Below, in pieces: positions 1-25,228 of a stretch of 64,000 nt of DNA. Below the pieces are notes generated by a model that worked only from the letters and a program-made list of their open reading frames with translations, was not told the origin of the DNA and made no database searches. The DNA comes from Balanoglossus misakiensis (Eukaryota; Hemichordata), in NCBI GenBank assembly GCA_040954595.2, contig CM082591.2, positions 6,324,001 to 6,388,000 on the forward strand, in the 5' to 3' direction. Position 1 is the first letter of the stretch, and each line of letters begins with the position of its first letter. A program made the translations under genes and the position numbers.

Positions 1-1899
1 TCATGTTTTCAGTATCACCTTCGAAATTCCACAATATCTGACACTAAAACGACGTACGCTAAATGTTCAGCAGGTCCAATAACACGACGCCAACAGAAAT
101 GCCTCTGCTATGTCGGCCAAACTCTTCGTTACGTTCACTCAATTTACTCATTACTGAAGACGAGACAGAACACCACAACCTACCTCGATTCACAACAAAA
201 TGCCCCTGATACAATACCACACTCTAGAACCTTTCCAAGCCTTACTTTATCCCCAGTGGCTACGGTTTGCTCGAGTCGACATGGACAGGCTTGTAGTCCC
301 AGCTGTAGTACATGTACCCGGAAGTTCAAATGAAAAAAATGTAGAAAAGCGGGGTCAAAGTTCATAACTCCCCGAACTACCACTGTTAGCCAAAATAATA
401 GTATGCGAGACAAATATCACTCAGATATCAGCCCTACCTTTTGACAGACGTGAAAATCACGACTTTGTACCTGGCAAGTCAGTACCTTGTGACGTCACAG
501 CGTGTGCACTCTGCATAGCGCCACAGGTGATGTTTATTGACGAAGCCTTTTGTTTTTATGTTTGGGTTAGATTTCAATCGATTGTATCACACCAGTTTAT
601 AGATGAAAAATGTCATTTTTTGTAAATCGTTCATATACATAGGAACTGATCAAAGAGGACCTCACACAAATTGTTTCATACAGAATCATTTATTATGAGA
701 AAAAAATTAGGCAATTAAAAACAGCTTGATCGTTTCAAACACTTCCTCATTCTTTAAAAAAATATCAAGTTTTCTTAGAAATGTGCACCACAAGAATTTA
801 AACAACTAAAGGGACTGAAAATACAAAAAAGAAGAAGTAAACAAACACAGAAAACAGAGAAAAAAAGGCACAGAAATACATTTGAGTTGTAAATGTAAAG
901 TTGCTTCATTGAAAGTACTGTATGGGGAAATTTACATGAATTGTTGTTCCTATTGTTTCCTACATGGGAACTCAACACTATGCATATCTTCATATATAAC
1001 AGGATACCAGTAGAGGAAACGACTTGCCAAAATGTGTTATAAAAATCTCACTTTCCCACTGTCAAGATTAACAGTAGTTTAATTATAACTGGGACAAAAA
1101 TTCAATTGTTCATTATTTTACTTTCAAACTAAGATTTGTCTATTGAAATAAAGCTTACTGATCAGTATACACAAACGCATATGTTTATTCAGCCTTTCAA
1201 TGTAAAGTAGACATCTTGTGGTACGCACACGTTGAATTTTATCACTGCAAAAGTTTTCCATCGACTTAGGATATCAAGAATTTAAAAAGTTCTAAAACAT
1301 TGTAAAAGTGGCAAGCCACAGTATTTTTGAAATTCAAACTAGCACCAACAATTTGCCAAGTTTGAAAAATAAAGATTTGAGCATGGCAATGTAAATAAGC
1401 AGGATTTAAATCAAAAATTAAAGAACGCACCATTCCTAAAAATAACACCGAGATTTGTGTAATTACGTAGTTTTCATGGAAAACCACCAGAAAAATATGA
1501 CTACCCTTTGTAAAACGCTTTGAAAAAATATGTCAGAGGGCACACTGATACATATAACATCATACCAGGCAGAGATCAGAAAATTAATATACCTAAGATC
1601 CTTGCACAAGATATTTTACAAATTGTCACAGTACTTCTAATAAAAATTTGACAATTTGAACATCAAATATGGAAGTCCACGACCATGTACACATAAACAA
1701 AAAAAAACAAAACAAAAAATACAGACATCAAACTATAGAGGGCGGTATAACATCAAAATGACATCACAATGAAACAAACATATATTTTTACATACATCAA
1801 TTTGTACTTAAAACTACCAAGATAGGTACTTGATATCTTTAGAAGATAACAATTTTATAAATATAGAAAATAGACTTTATCCGTAAAGGTTCGTAGAAA
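1..1899. other. Intergenic DNA and 3' UTR of the CAX gene
   Basis: No coding exon is supported here. The right part is probably the 3' UTR of the minus-strand exchanger gene: an AATAAA on the minus strand lies at 694-689, about 1.2 kb past the stop codon. A 77-codon minus-strand open frame at 180-413 ends near a plausible donor (GTAGGT at about 180-175), but its translation resembles no family I know, so it is left uncalled. Confidence 0.5.
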
Positions 1900-14547
<12,648 letters not shown>

Positions 14548-15104
14548 TGTGTTTTGGTCGGTGGCGAAACTGAAAACTTATCAACAAGTGACAGAATATG
14601 AGACAGACACTGACTCGACAGTCGCACGTCTATCGGACAGTAAGAGAAGCAAGGTCGCACACTGACACCGACTGGATTGTCCTTAACCGACTTCGGACAA
14701 TAGAAGTCTCTGTTCTCCCGTCCAAATATATTCACGGCGAAACAATTGGGAAATACAGTCAGACGGAGAGAATACAACCATTCATCTCAACTCCAGCTTC
14801 TATTCACAACATAAGCTGTATGTGTATCACATGACCGTGAGACTTTCGGACTCTACCATTTTATAATAGGGGCGCAATGATGCAGGTCGGCCTGGTTGGA
14901 GGGATACACACACATACACACTACTCTCTCTCTCTCTTCACATCACATAAGGCCTTTTACACCATCTGCATTTTATAAGATAAAACGACTTGATATCCTG
15001 CCACTTCTCAAGATGAAATCTGTCCTGGTGAATGTGCGGGAATGGTTTCACTGTCAATATCAGCATGATCAGTGAGTGGGTGGTTTTTTGGGAGGGTGTA
15101 TCAT

Positions 15105-15282
15105 TATAGGGAGCTTAGGAAATGATGATGATAAATAATAATAAAAAATGTAAAAAAAAAAACAATATGTCATTTCTTGCTGTTTGTCGATGTTGCAGAT
15201 AACTGTAAAAAACACCTTAATCGTGGAAAACACGACCTAGGTCGCCCAACGTCACGCATCATCATTTCCTAAGCTCCCTATG
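15105..15282. mobile_element. TIR element, ATAGGGAGCTTAGGAAATGATGATG-type ends
   Basis: The left end TAGGGAGCTTAGGAAATGAT is matched in inverse by ATCATTTCCTAAGCTCCCTA at the right. TA flanks are possible. The roughly 178 bp element has no coding capacity. Confidence 0.8.
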
Positions 15283-16230
15283 GGTGTATGAGATGGATGG
15301 ATTGACAAACAGCTAAGATGCATGATCACGAATTATAAAATTTAAACATATCGCGATATCCACGGAGAGTAGATTCTCTCTCAACTGAACTGGTATCCAT
15401 TAACATTTAAGGATGTGTTGGCCGACTTAATGTAAGAAATTGAAAAGGCCTGATGAAAGAACTTGATTAATACAACATTGTGTTGTACAAGGTCTCATCA
15501 TATATCCAGCGATGCGCACGTGTCCGGTTAGTCTCGCTTCCAGACCCTCGTCGCTTCGCAAAGTGCGCCGCGAGTGGTAGGATTTGGCTGGCAGACGCTG
15601 TACAAACGCAACGTACAGGGCGGAGCATGGTATTCAAATTGATCTATTAAATATTCATTCCAAAAAATCACAACATTGACACGTGTTTCTGAGACCCTGA
15701 TAGTTACAAGGAGCTCGTTGCAAATGTACATTGTAGTCTGTGACCATTCTGAAAACTCCCGTGAAAATATACGGAGAGTTTGTGAAGCGCGGCATCAGAT
15801 CTCCACTTCAAGAAAAAAATATTGTCAGAAGGCCAAAACGTTTAGCATACAAACTTAACCTTGACATCGTGTGAGAAGTGACTGTGCGTCCACTTGCATC
15901 GAAGAAGCTTGAAAAAATTGGTAACGCGGTGAGTTTTTTTCTGTTTTGTTTTGTTTTTCGCACGCCGTTGTTTTTTCATAGCTGATTTGTTTCATCACAA
16001 GCATTACTTTGCCAGAATACATTTATTGGTAGTCTTGCTCACGCGACACCTTGCGTTACGATGCCTTGTAGTCTTGACTTGATACTGACCGTTCGATCGA
16101 TAGAAGTATTCACGTACGTATCTATACGATATAGTATACGAGGACTTTGTTTTATTCGGCATCTGTATTTTACACCTTGGCATATTTTTCTCACGATACA
16201 TGCCTCACAGATAAACGATGTCAGGAAAGG

Positions 16231-16542
16231 CCGTAGATGTCGCAAACTCGAGACGTGTTGTTAGAATGCGACTCTTTTGTGATAGAAAATACATGTTTAA
16301 CAAACACTCAGAAACTAACAAACACTCCCGATAAAAAAAAACACAAAATAAAACAGCAAAAATATGAGCGAGGCTACTTTCAGAGTATTCACCAATAAAA
16401 CTGGCACACGACCTTAAATGACCTTTGTCTTACACAGTGCCGTAGATGTTGCAAACTCGAGACGTGTTGTTGGTATGCGACTCTTTTGTGATAGAAAATA
16501 CATGTTTAACAAACACTCAGAAACTAACAAACACTCCCGATA
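16231..16542. repeat. 103 bp direct repeat, two copies 209 bp apart
   Basis: 16231-16332 and 16440-16542 share 'ccgtagatgt', 'gcaaactcgagacgtgttgtt' and everything up to 'aacaaacactcccgata' with only a few mismatches. The 107 bp between them is unrelated. Confidence 0.85.
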
Positions 16543-19500
16543 CTTGGAGACTGAAAGTTTTAGTTCATACCCCGTGTACATGATACAGCTTTATATACTA
16601 GAACATTTGGAGCATTATGTGCATAACAAACAGCGCCCTCTAAGGACCAGTCTCACATTTCTTCGTTTTTGATGCGAATGAAGGAAGGGTGACATCGTCA
16701 TGGCAACCAACCATTCTCTCCGATGCCCATCTGCCCCCTGCACGGAAAATGCTAAGAGCGTTCTTTGACAAAAATTGGTGAAATTGATATATGCCACTTT
16801 TTTTTTTACTTTTTCTGCACCAAGGCAGAGAAGTACATACTCAAGATTAGAAACATTGTCACACACAAAACAAAATTTACTGAAAATATATACTGAACAG
16901 TTAGGCCTACACCTATTTATGGAGCTTTAAAATATCCAGGAACAAAATTCACCATTATGTAAATTCTTCATGAACGCAGTATAGGGAGTGAAACAGGGTT
17001 ATCAAGCATGGCGCAGGTGTAGTGCACTGATTATAGCAGTACAGCTCTAGGATCAAGCGCCTACTAATATTTGAAAGAAATTCTTAGTGTGACATAGGTT
17101 TCGAATTTCATGGCGTTTTCTTTTGCGGTTCTGCCAAATAATGAGAAACTTCACAATATTTTCAATTAACATCAAGGTGCGTGCTTTTGTTGAAACATTT
17201 GCCATGTTTGCGTCGTTATAAATACCGACACATGCGCACTGTTGATATATCGTTTCATATCTTGTATGTCATCTGCCCATTACATCTAGTGCAAACACGT
17301 TGGGTAGAGACCAGACTATCTGCACACATTAATTTAACATAGTTGTGGATCAGGATATCGGTAAAACTAAGGCAAATATCCGGATCTTGTCCGCATACTC
17401 TGACAAGTCGTACGTACCCTAATTAGTGGAAATTATTAACAACATACAGAGAAACGATACTTGCTTCTCATTATGAAAACTGTCGTCTGCAGTGGTCGCC
17501 ATCTTGACAGGTTGAGTTTTGGTTTAATTTATGACCCTTTTCCATCCCCTTCAAGCTAACAGAGTATCCGTTATATCATTTGATAAACATTAAAACCTCT
17601 CTTTTGGCACCTTCTGTGGACATTTCACGCAAATAGAGATATTATCGCAACAGTTTCTCAAAATTATACACATAAGGCTACGGATGTGATAACTAACCAC
17701 TCACTCAGTACGTATCGATTGATCAGTATATAAGTCTCTGGGTGTTATTACCCAAAATAGATATGGGTCAGATTATGAAGATATTCCAAATAGATAACAG
17801 AAACTGATTTCCTCATAGAAGGTAAATATGGTCAGCGCGTTAGACTGCAGAGAAAAAAAACGTCATTTTGGAAAGGGCGTCAAGCGATTTTTTTTTTCAT
17901 TTTTAGAACAATTTAAAATTGTTATACTGAAGGCTTATTTCTATAGGTAGGGGATAGTTCTATTGCTATTTTCTAGAGATTTGTTACATAAAGAAAGGGT
18001 CAAAGTTCGGGTGATTAATATTGAGCCTAGCCCAGGTGAAAATGACTCATTTTGAGTAAATCGGACGCTCATATAAAAGAGGAACAATAACCGCAAATTG
18101 CAATGTATGTTTTTCACTAGTTTTTTTATTTAGGAAATTCCAAGCAGCAGGCTCAATCTCTATAATTAAAATGACAATAATTCCAAAAGAAGAACTGAAC
18201 GTAGAGGGACAATGCTAAGCTGGACTTCTTCTTGGCATTGCGGTGTTGTTAGGAACCGTTACCGGACCCGACAAAAAGACAAATACATGTATAAATCATT
18301 GTTGGGTCTGTTCACATGAAATTATTGGTTCAGGGTGCGTGTTGTGGATGGATCTGGCTGCGTTGTGTGTAAGTTAAGCTGCCACAGTACGTATATAACC
18401 GAGGGGGAAATTTAACCGGCTTGGCTTTATACGCACCGACAAAAAGGTAATATCACACCAAGTTGTCGCCAAAAATTCAATTCTGCATCACTGATCATTT
18501 CACCTTTCTGACAACCTCTGACCGTGTTTGCATTGCCGTACCGGCATCAACTCTAATCACTGACGGGAACTATACACGCCGAATGATGCTATAAATCACC
18601 TGGATTTTTGATGGATTGTATCGACACAGCGGTTCAGTTTTGAGTTTTCAACGCGACTCGGCAAATGCACATTGAAGAGAACGATTGAGAGAGTATGTCT
18701 TTAAAGTATAAAAACCTCCTAGTACGTCGAAACAACTCGACAGCTAATTGCGTCTAGGGAGGCGGGGCATAGCAACCGTATAGCCGAGCTCTCTCCAGAC
18801 ATGCGCCGCTTGTAGGGAAGTGGGGCCAATAAAACCGAAAGGTTTTAACATATACGAAACACGGAAGTGACCTCATTCCATAGCACATACGAACACGATT
18901 CAAGTCTAAGGTTGATCTTATCCGTCTGCAGTCAACGACAAGGTATGTATTCTACCCAACGCCGCGTTTATACTTTATAACCTATAGGCACATCACCAAA
19001 AAATCGACGAGTTTAATTTTTTTTCCTATACGCGTATTTCCCCCTCGTGCACCCTCATAGATGGAAAGAAATCAAAAGCGAGATTTGACATGAACAATCC
19101 CCAGTGTCAACTTCTGTTTTAGCTTGACCATTTTGCTGTATCCACGTGGTGTGAATAACCTGCCCCCGGGGGGGGGGGGGGGGTCTGTGGCAGAATTTGT
19201 ATAATCCCCGACACGATAAAATTATGTCAGCCATTTTATCAACGAAACTAGCCAGTACTATTAAAACGTCATACATTTTTACTACGGATTTGTCGTGGTA
19301 ATCTGAATATATTCAAAATTGGACTGATTGACAGAGATTATATTTGCTTTCTTGGCATTATATTTCAGAAAATGACATATTCCTCACTATGCAAACACTA
19401 ACCTTGGGTCATTGACTACACATGCTTTAAAAGAAGAAATATTATATTTAAAAATTCCACATCGTTGCCACCGATATTTTGGGGGCCAAGATGGCAACCT

Positions 19501-20526
19501 TATGTTCAACCGGGTCAACCAGAACAGAGTAATTTCGATTATCTGTATTTAATATCGATTTTTTTTTCACGTGACCTCGAACCTTCTCGTTTATTACGCA
19601 TGCCGCCTTTTTAGTGTTCTGTGTGTAACCGTATACGAGGCCACTTTCTCGTGATGTTGTTTTCAAAATGAGGCTAGTACAAATGGCTGTCCTTAATTCG
19701 TCATTATCTATATAGCTTCTCTTTAAAACATGTGGTACAAAAACTAACAATATCCAAGAAATTTGAGCAGCACTGTCACTCTGGCTCGTGTGCAGATCTA
19801 GACAAGACGCACAGCCTTGGACAGTCGAGCGAAGTGCAGCTTTTATGATGCAATGGCGGTCTTTTGTCCTGTATAAATGCGGACAGCTTGCGGTGAATGC
19901 GGGCGGGTGAGCTTGACCTCGCAGTCGTATTGACGATACAATGAACGAATATCACGTTGCAGCCATTCAAACAGACGCCTCCAACGGTAAAAAAATGACA
20001 GTGTCACAATAAAAGGGAATTCTTGCAAGAGGCTTTTGCCGTCTCGCAGTACGTTGGTTATTTATGCATTAGATGTATTTTATTTTCACACGAACACGTT
20101 TCCATGGCAACCATTTACAATAGAAAAGGAATTAAGGGAAATTTTAATTTGTCATGATTGATTTGATTAGTTTTTGTTCCGTGTCAAATAGTGAGAATAC
20201 AGAATATTTTCACTGTGTACCCGGAACTACTTTTGAGAACGCGCTAAATCATCGCACTAATAGTGTTGTGGTGAACTGGCTCAACGTCGTATAATAATGA
20301 AATCAGATGTTTTGTTGGGTTATAGATATACATGATATAAGTGGGCATCGTCGTTGACGTTTTCAAACACCTACGGTTTCCATAGTGATTTGTGTATTTT
20401 ATGAGATAAGAAACCAGACGTGATGCAAATTACTTTTCGTTTCTCAATTCATGTATTCCACGCCCTGTTCATGAGTGTAATTCTTTTTTTTTATTTTCAA
20501 AGAATAGCCAACTGGAAAAATACAGA

Positions 20527-21342
20527 ATGCTGAGGCCCACGTCGGATTCACCCTGGAAATTCAGGGCAGCTGTGCCTTTCATCGTCTGCCTTGCCTTCTT
20601 TGGAATCGTTAACTTCGTACACTTTGCAGCGCTGAAACATTGGGATCCGAAACCACCGGTGGACCGGCAGAACTGCCGATGTCCGTGTTGGGACACGGTC
20701 TTCAAGGGCATTTATGAACATCCACCGTCACGCTACAAACACGTGTACTTCAACGTCACAGTGCAGACGTACAAAATGTGGTTGCTGACTGTGTTCGCCA
20801 TCTTGGTTACATACGAAGTCATCCGCTACGTTGTCCGGGTTCTGTGGTCAGGACGTTTTCGAGCCTCCATGTTGGTTTTATTGCTAAGCACGGTTCACAG
20901 CCATTACTATTCTTGGTGGGGTTTTTGGGGATACATGAACGACGAGTTTTACCCACAATGGAACCATCAGATGATGTTTACTTTGACAGAGGGAATCTCT
21001 ACGGCTGTGACGTTACATCTCCTGAATGGTGACGTCACCATGGAGTCGCAACACTTGCTAACAATGTTGTCCATCGCCATTTTACACCTTCTGGCCAGTG
21101 GAGTGGACCAGTTGATAGCCAATGTAGTCCTCCGCAGAGGAATGCATCATCAAGTAGTTCGCGATCTTGGCTTTTTCACAGGGGATTTCCTATATTTTAC
21201 AATTTCGATAGCATATTTATATTTCTACATGACCAACAACAGGTTGTCCCTAGCTAAGTATATGTCTGAGCACAAAAAAGAGTTATTAATGTCGTTTGCT
21301 TTCATTTCGTTGATGTTTTTGATTTCCACCTATGTCCTTTAG
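20527..21342 (+). CDS. Unrecognised multi-pass membrane protein, copy 1 (271 aa, intronless)
   Basis: I do not recognise this family. The single-exon frame codes for about six to seven hydrophobic segments (roughly residues 15-38, 84-106, 112-130, 150-168, 178-200, 212-236 and 248-270). Between the first two lies a loop with a cysteine cluster (NCRCPCWDTVFKG, about residues 49-61) and a possible N-glycosylation site (NVT, about 76). It ends directly after a hydrophobic helix. The ATG at 20527 is preferred because the second copy begins at the matching position. AATAAA lies at 21450-21455. It may act in the secretory or plasma membrane; the function is unknown. Lack of introns among multi-exon neighbours suggests an old retrocopy or a naturally intronless family. 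Confidence 0.8.
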   Translation: MLRPTSDSPWKFRAAVPFIVCLAFFGIVNFVHFAALKHWDPKPPVDRQNCRCPCWDTVFKGIYEHPPSRYKHVYFNVTVQTYKMWLLTVFAILVTYEVIRYVVRVLWSGRFRASMLVLLLSTVHSHYYSWWGFWGYMNDEFYPQWNHQMMFTLTEGISTAVTLHLLNGDVTMESQHLLTMLSIAILHLLASGVDQLIANVVLRRGMHHQVVRDLGFFTGDFLYFTISIAYLYFYMTNNRLSLAKYMSEHKKELLMSFAFISLMFLISTYVL

Positions 21343-21908
21343 ACTGCTATAAATTCAAGCTAACATCGGTGCTCCTTCATTCATGGCGTAACTGCACTGT
21401 TCAGGCGCCATTTCTGTACCAACAACCAGTTTACACATAGGACTTTTAAAATAAAATAAAATTCAATTCTGGACAATGTTTTTTTATCATCCGAACTCTG
21501 CACATACGATTCTCGCCATGTTGCAAAAAATGCGGTTCAGTTTTTGAATACATTTTCCCGTATTTCAAAAGCAATCATCTCGCGTGAAAATAAGCATACT
21601 CTCGCCTGCCGTTTATATCTTCTAAATATAATTTCGCTCTCTGGTGGGGAACTAATTTTAAGAACGCGTCGTATAATATCGAAGTCAGATGGTGTAGCTG
21701 TAAGCCGAATGCACTGCTGTAGTTTACACTTACAACTTATGCGGAGTGTTGGCCGTAGGTTCAGATCACGGTAATTTGTGCGGTAACACATAACCCCTAA
21801 GTATTTTATGGGATTTGAACAGGGAACATACAATCACTTTTCTTTTCTCAATTCATGAGTGTAAATTCTTGATTAATTCCAAATAACATCCACTTGGAAA
21901 AATACGGT

Positions 21909-22721
21909 ATGTGGCCCACGTCGGATTCACCCTGGAAATTCAAGGTAGCTGTGCCTTTCATCGTCTGCCTTGCCTTCTTTGGAATCGTTAACTTCGTACA
22001 CTTCGCAACACAGAGACATTGGGAGCCGAAACCACCGGTGGACCGGCAGAACTGCCGATGTCCGTGTTGGGACACGGTCTTCAAGGGAAGTTATGAACAT
22101 CCACCGTCACGCTACAAACACGTGTACTTCAACGTCACAATGCAGACTTTCAAAATGTGGTTGCTGACTGTGTTCGCCATCTTGGTTACACACGAAGTCA
22201 TCCGCTACGTTGTCCGGGTTCTGTGGTCAGGACGTTTTCGGGCCTCCATGTTGGTTTTATTGCTGAGCACGGTTCACAGCCATTACTTTTCTTGGTGGGT
22301 GTTTTGGGGATACATGAACGACGAGTTTTACTCACAATGGAACCACCAAATGATGTTTACTTTGACAGAGGGAATCTCAACAGCTTTGGCGTTACATCTC
22401 TTGGATGGTGACGTCACCGTAAAGTCGCAACACTTGCTAACAATGTTGTCCATCGCCATTTTACACCTTCTGGCCAGTGGAGTGGACCAGTTGATAGCCA
22501 ATGTAGTCCTCCGCGAAGGACAGTATCATCAAGTAGTTCGCGATCTTTGCCTTTTCGCAGGGGATTTTCTATATTTTACAATTTCGATAGCATATTTATA
22601 TTTCTACATGACCGACAACAGATTGTCCCTTGCTAAGTATTTGTCTGAGCACAAAAAAGAGTTATTAATGTCGTTTGCTTTCATTTCATTGATGTTTTTG
22701 ATGTCAACCTACGTACTTTAG
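21909..22721 (+). CDS. Unrecognised multi-pass membrane protein, copy 2 (270 aa, intronless)
   Basis: Tandem paralogue of the gene at 20527, with about 28 amino-acid differences by eye (about 90 % identity), no frame break and one residue fewer at the N-terminus (MWPTSD against MLRPTSD). The loop cluster NCRCPCWDTVFKG is unchanged. Many substitutions are conservative, as expected if both proteins are kept. The start at ATG 21909 matches copy 1; the frame is open further upstream (to 21894) but only through non-ATG codons. Similarity extends beyond the frame: both copies have 'tcattcatggcg' and 'actgcactgttcaggcgcc' about 50-80 bp after the stop, so about 1.4 kb of DNA was duplicated, not just an mRNA copy. 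Confidence 0.8.
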   Translation: MWPTSDSPWKFKVAVPFIVCLAFFGIVNFVHFATQRHWEPKPPVDRQNCRCPCWDTVFKGSYEHPPSRYKHVYFNVTMQTFKMWLLTVFAILVTHEVIRYVVRVLWSGRFRASMLVLLLSTVHSHYFSWWVFWGYMNDEFYSQWNHQMMFTLTEGISTALALHLLDGDVTVKSQHLLTMLSIAILHLLASGVDQLIANVVLREGQYHQVVRDLCLFAGDFLYFTISIAYLYFYMTDNRLSLAKYLSEHKKELLMSFAFISLMFLMSTYVL

Positions 22722-24756
22722 AGTGCCATCTAATTTCTCATACAGTCCACTACATCGATATCGGTGCTCATTCATTCATGGCGCAACTGCACTGTTCAGG
22801 CGCCATTACTGTACCAACGACCTGCAGAAGTTGTCTTGATACGAATTCTGGACCATGTTCTTACTGTATCCAAACTCTGCACATATCATACAACGGTTCT
22901 CGCCGTGTTGCAGAAAATGCAGTTCTATTTTGAAAACATTTTCCTGTAATTCCAAAGCAATAATGGAAAAGTAGCTCATTCACTTTTGGTTTCCCTTATT
23001 TAAAAAAACACCGTTTACACTTCCTCAAAAGAAGACCTCGCAAACCTTTTAAATTTATAGAAAATTACTTGCTTTGGTAAATTGGAAGTATGCATGTATC
23101 TCAGTCAGGAAAGCGTATTTGTTATATTTATTTTTCATACCTCCAATGTATTTTTACTGTAGACGGCTCGGCAAAATTTAAATGAGTAAAACCCAAAATA
23201 AACGAGCGCGTGTAAGATATCACTTATTTGATACAAGTACTTTTTGTACCCGCAGAATATTTCAGACCAATATGTGTAGTGAATTTTTCTCTAAGCAAAA
23301 GAGGCTGTCCCAGGAAAGAGTGAATGCTATTTGAGAACAAGGAAGACCACGTCGATTGATTCATCATAGTTTTCATGTACAACCCAATGCTTATGGCAAA
23401 GCCCGAAGATTGATGTAGCTACAGCATCAACCCAGTGTCACAAACAGGCAGAATGCAATGTCTAATGTGTTTCACTACAGGACAGGTAACGGTAACTGCT
23501 GCGTACTGGGTTAAATTCTGACCTGCTGCCCGCATGCCAAATTGTTCTGTCGCCATGCAGTGAGTAAATTTATTACTTTTTATGGCGAGTGTCGTGTACG
23601 GGCTCAGCTTGGTTACCAAGAAATGCATTCACCTTGTACACCTACAGGCCAATAAATATACATTGTTCTGTGATAGGTTACATGCCGGTTCTTTTTTTAA
23701 TGTAGAGTTAACCTAAAAATAGGTCGATATAATAAACAGAGGAAAAGTCCGAAGGATTTTAAAAAACCTTGACATGAAACAATAAAATGTAAATAAGCTC
23801 CCTTCTATGTATATACATGTACGTGTTCACGTCAGTGTCGGGCTATTGCCGAGTTTCATACAATGCACACTTTCTTACTGTGTTACACATAGTTTTATAA
23901 GTCTCGAAATTTCAAGTGTCCTTTTTGACAACAGAGTTTTATAGGAAATTTTGATTGGACGACAATTGCGCGCGTTTTGAATATATATTTAAATTTTAGG
24001 GCTTTGCTGTGAACAAGCGAAGGGTCAACGCCCGGGTCAACGTAATGTCTGGAGCGTACACATTGAGCTACCTCGATTGACCAATCACAAGTGCTGTGGT
24101 CTTCCTGTTTCAGGTGTGTAGAAAGTAATTGACCAATCAGAGTTGTCGGATTGTGCCACTTGTTTTTTTAGCCGAGACGCAGACACTCTAATTTAAATAC
24201 ATATTGAAAACGCGCGTTCATTTCCAGACGATTCGCACCTGTTGTACAGAGATTGAGACTCAGGTCAGACACACGGGCATAGTAAGCCAGAGGCCTGAGC
24301 TCCGCCTGTTCAGGATTTTTAAATGTCGCCACCTACGGCGCTTATGACAAACAGCACAGTTGCAATATGACTTTTTTACGCGGAAAGTGTTGGACGCCAC
24401 CAACCATTTCTTGAACTGAAGGCTCCCGCAGGCGAGCGAAAATAGCTGCGCAAAGTCATTGGGCAAAATTTCTTTTTGGATTTTGGCGCTATATAAACTT
24501 TGTTGATTGATTCGGAAAATGTTGCTTTGCAAATTTCCTGTCGACTTTTGTTGAGTTCTGACTATTGTGCCCGGGTGCCGTTGAGCGAAATACCCAACAC
24601 GTTTGATAATTCTTGCCTGATGGTAAACTATGGGTATGGCAAACATAGAAACAACTGGTTTTGGGGGCAAGTGTTAGGCCAAAAAAACATCCCTTGTTGT
24701 CAGGAATGGCCATTTGTTATGATCCCCAGTCATAAGAATCGGTCACTCCAGAAACA
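22722..24756. other. Intergenic DNA
   Basis: No coding exon is supported. The interval has an inverted repeat with CCAAT boxes (23967-24217). At about 24430-24600 a tract includes 'ggcgctatataaac', a motif often found at the 3' end of animal SINEs. The 136-codon minus-strand frame at 24260-24670 runs through this tract and has no recognisable domain. Confidence 0.5.
23967..24217. repeat. 27 bp inverted repeat around two CCAAT boxes
   Basis: Arm 1 (cgcgcgttttgaatatatat, then ttaaatt) and arm 2 (aatttaaatacatattgaaa, then acgcgcg) are inverse copies with one mismatch, about 200 bp apart. Two 'ttgaccaatca' motifs lie between them (about 24076 and 24130). This could be a divergent promoter or a decayed TIR element. 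Confidence 0.6.
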
Positions 24757-25093
24757 AAAGGGACAAAGTCTCTCTCTCGCTGCTGTTTTGATACAAGACA
24801 CTATTTACTGGTATGTTATTCTACATGTGGATATAAGGTGAATCAAGGTTTGACCACACACTTCCATCAGGTTTGGAGAATATGAGAGTACAAATTTCGC
24901 CAAAATGAATAAATGGTAAACACCGATTATTCATTTTGGCGAGTTTTTCACTCTTGTGTCTACAAGTTGGATTGAAGATGTGTGTGGTTGAACGTTGATT
25001 CACTATATATCCACATGTAGAATAATATAAACGGTGTCTTGTATCAAATATAATTAATGGAAAAAGGGCAGTGAGAGAGAGACTTTGTCCCTT
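24757..25093. mobile_element. AGGGACAAAG foldback MITE, copy 2 (about 337 bp)
   Basis: AAAGGGACAAAGTCTCTCTC at the left, GAGAGAGACTTTGTCCCTT at the right. The whole sequence is a long imperfect palindrome around 'ccaaaatgaataa...ttattcattttgg' near 24900-24945. It lies just downstream of the rps16 3' end. Confidence 0.85.
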
Positions 25094-25175
25094 CAAGACT
25101 AGGGACTGCAAATTACTTTTTACATCTACACTTCGAATGATCACACATTTCACAAAATTTCCAGAAACCTGTCTC

Positions 25176-25181
25176 TTTATT
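25176..25181 (-). terminator. Poly(A) signal of rps16
   Basis: AATAAA on the minus strand, about 50 bp past the stop codon at 25229, is the expected spacing for a short ribosomal-protein 3' UTR. Confidence 0.7.
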
Positions 25182-25228
25182 TTCCCTTCATTACATATTC
25201 GTCACAGAAATACAGTACAAAGAAGAGA

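Larger units (their letters stand above)
14548..20526. other. 6 kb interval with no recognised coding exon
   Basis: It holds the CAX upstream region, the TIR element at 15105-15282 and a 103 bp direct repeat (16231/16440). Around 18840-18941 an ACACGGAAGTGACC motif is followed by a possible donor (ACAAG|GTATGT at 18942). With the acceptor TTTTCAAAG at about 20503 this could make a 5' UTR exon for the membrane-protein gene, but nothing else supports it. Open frames are short and resemble no family. Confidence 0.5.

Noticed and set aside
24260-24670. 136-codon minus-strand frame
   Set aside because: It runs through a SINE-like tract with 'ggcgctatataaa'; no conserved domain seen.
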